Below are positions 5,555 to 6,385 of a DNA stretch of 6,385 nt, one piece after another. Position 1 is the stretch's first letter; the number at the start of each line of letters is the position of its first letter. This DNA comes from an uncultured Campylobacter sp. (lineage in GTDB: Bacteria > Campylobacterota > Campylobacteria > Campylobacterales > Campylobacteraceae), in contig CALIWP010000382.1 of NCBI GenBank assembly GCA_938046705.1, positions 1 to 6,385 on the forward strand, written 5' to 3'. Both the position numbers and the translations under genes were made by a program. The notes beneath the pieces are model-generated. The model saw only the letters and a list, made by a program, of their open reading frames with translations. It did not search any database and was not told the origin of the DNA.

Positions 5555-6169
5555 ATGCAAGGCTACATCCTGCACACGCAAAAAGTGCGCGACGAGGACC
5601 TACTCGTCTACATCCTCACGCCCTCGCTGCTAGTCAAATCCTACCGCTTCTACGGCGCGCGCCACTCAAACGTCCTGCAAGGCTACAAGATCGACTTCGA
5701 GCTCGAAGGCGGCGAAAACTTCCTCCCGCACCTGCGCAGCGTCCTGCACCTAGGCTACCGCTGGCTACTCTCGCGCGAGCGGCTACTCGCGTGGCAGCAG
5801 TTTATGCGCCTACTCTACGCGCACCTGCGAGACGTCGAGCAGATAGACGAGGTGTATTTTCGGGAGCTTGAGCTTTGCGCCTCGCGCTTTGACAGGGGCG
5901 CTCCCAAACGCCTACTCATCGAGAGCTACGTGCGCATTTTGGAGGCTGAGGGCAGGCTGCACGACGAGCTTTTTTGCTTTATCTGCGACGAGCCCGTGGA
6001 GGATAGAGTTGCGCTAGCTAGGAGCTTCTTGCCCGCTCACGAGCACTGCGCCGCACAAAAGGGTTTTGCGTTAGAAAAGATAAAAATGCTCTTTAGCGAG
6101 CGCTCTACGCTGCTGCTTGACGATGACGAAATAGATGCGCTCTACTCCATTTTGCTTCAGGGGCTTTGA
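5555..6169 (+). CDS. recO: DNA repair protein RecO (short Campylobacterota type)
   Basis: RecO works with RecR in loading RecA on SSB-coated single-stranded DNA at gaps and in strand annealing. The 204-residue protein matches the short Campylobacter RecO as I know it, with MQGYILHTQKVRDEDLLVYI at the N-terminus (the OB-fold domain, about 1-70), the helical part with WQQFMRLLYAHL (80-91) and IESYVRILEAEGRL (122-135). CFIC (141-144) and HEHC (162-165) are a probable zinc site in place of the four cysteines of Deinococcus RecO. E. coli RecO is longer (about 242). The ATG is 2 bases after the dus stop, and no clear Shine-Dalgarno is seen, so coupling is likely. The first half of the gene is unusually GC-rich: its Phe and Tyr codons end almost always in C, while the second half returns to TTT for Phe. 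Confidence 0.92.
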   Translation: MQGYILHTQKVRDEDLLVYILTPSLLVKSYRFYGARHSNVLQGYKIDFELEGGENFLPHLRSVLHLGYRWLLSRERLLAWQQFMRLLYAHLRDVEQIDEVYFRELELCASRFDRGAPKRLLIESYVRILEAEGRLHDELFCFICDEPVEDRVALARSFLPAHEHCAAQKGFALEKIKMLFSERSTLLLDDDEIDALYSILLQGL

Positions 6170-6193
6170 TCAAATTTGGCGTTTCAAATTTGA
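6170..6193 (+). terminator. Small hairpin just after recO, weak terminator candidate
   Basis: TCAAATTTG (6170-6178) pairs fully with CAAATTTGA (6185-6193) across a 6-base loop (GCGTTT), directly after the recO stop. The stem has only two G-C pairs and no T tract follows, so termination here is uncertain, though the position fits the end of the six-gene operon. Confidence 0.35.
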
Positions 6194-6324
6194 CTTGCCA
6201 GAGTTTGCTTTTAAATTTAACCCGCTCAAATTTTATGCGGACGGATCTCGCCGTGCCCTGCTCCCGATATCCAAATTTATCGGCTCAAATTTCATCAAAT
6301 TTACCGCCTCTTTACCAGCTTTTA

Positions 6325-6332
6325 GTTAAAAT
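6325..6332 (+). promoter_or_regulatory. Candidate -10 promoter element for the gene starting at 6360
   Basis: GTTAAAAT fits the Campylobacter GnTAnAAT extended -10 form. A start of transcription near 6339 would give a leader of about 20 nt, similar to that of accD. There is no clear -35 box, and in AT-rich spacer DNA such a match can arise by chance. Confidence 0.45.
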
Positions 6333-6359
6333 TTCGCAAATTTGACTTAAGGGATAAAT

Positions 6360-6385
6360 TTGAACAAACTCGCACTTAGCCTCGC
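6360..6385 (+). CDS. Start of an unidentified gene, possibly a secreted or membrane protein (3' truncated by window edge)
   Basis: A TTG at 6360 follows AAGGGA (6349-6354) at 5 bases, a strong ribosome-binding site. The eight complete codons read MNKLALSLA-like (the ninth is cut after GC), which resembles a signal peptide start: one lysine, then small hydrophobic residues. A candidate promoter lies at 6325-6332. Too little is visible to name the product. Confidence 0.6.

Larger units (their letters stand above)
6170..6359. other. AAATTT-rich spacer after recO
   Basis: This 190-bp stretch holds ten AAATTT hexamers (6172, 6186, 6213, 6228, 6273, 6287, 6297, 6329, 6338, 6356). No convincing gene is seen. 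It contains the hairpin after recO at its left end and the promoter and ribosome-binding site of the next gene at its right end. Confidence 0.75.

Noticed and set aside
5171..5556. Minus-strand open frames opposite dus
   Set aside because: They arise from the GC-rich, C-ending codon use on the + strand, which removes antisense stops. No family likeness.
6135..6329. Open frame of 64 codons overlapping the recO end and running through the spacer
   Set aside because: It overlaps recO, has no Shine-Dalgarno, and its product is a run of KFD, KFN and FKF pieces produced by AAATTT hexamers. Nothing resembles a protein family.

Overview
The window is a stretch of core housekeeping genes from a member of Campylobacterota, most likely a Campylobacter of the moderately GC-rich oral group (C. 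rectus, showae, curvus or gracilis type). The reasons are the close match of every protein to the Campylobacter form of its family, the order accD-rlmH-dksA-membrane protein-dus (which I recall in C. jejuni as Cj0127c to Cj0123c), GnTAnAAT-type promoters with no clear -35 box, and spacers saturated with the hexamer AAATTT. The species guess rests on base composition and motif use only.

Layout: all genes lie on the + strand. Block 1 (2-1579) is the 3' end of a translation and ribosome-maturation operon: infB (its C-terminal 264 codons), rbfA and rimP. These overlap by 4 and 14 nt, so they are translationally coupled. It ends at a large imperfect inverted repeat (1585-1642), the likely terminator. 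A 296-bp spacer (1580-1875) contains no gene. It carries twelve AAATTT hexamers, three direct copies of GCGTAAATTT and, at its end, a good promoter for block 2.

Block 2 (1876-6169) is a tightly packed six-gene unit. accD encodes the carboxyltransferase beta subunit of acetyl-CoA carboxylase, rlmH a 23S rRNA pseudouridine methyltransferase, and dksA a short DksA-like RNA polymerase regulator. These are followed by an uncharacterised protein with two membrane segments, a DusB-like tRNA dihydrouridine synthase, and recO, a recombinational repair mediator. Gaps are 3, 9, 9, -7 and 2 nt, so one transcript is likely. It joins fatty-acid synthesis, rRNA and tRNA modification, transcriptional control and DNA repair, a mix typical of growth-linked housekeeping operons.

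Block 3 (6170-6385) is a second AAATTT-rich spacer of 190 bp with a small hairpin after recO and a probable promoter. The first 26 bases of another gene follow, starting at TTG with a strong Shine-Dalgarno; its first residues look like the start of a signal peptide.

I see no mobile element, CRISPR array, tRNA, rRNA, phage gene or phase-variable homopolymer tract, and no clear new biological system. The points most worth a second look are the uncharacterised membrane protein, the AAATTT-saturated spacers with their inverted and direct repeats, the DksA that looks like the E. coli protein minus its first 30 residues, the altered AxG motif in RbfA, and the frequent TTG starts.
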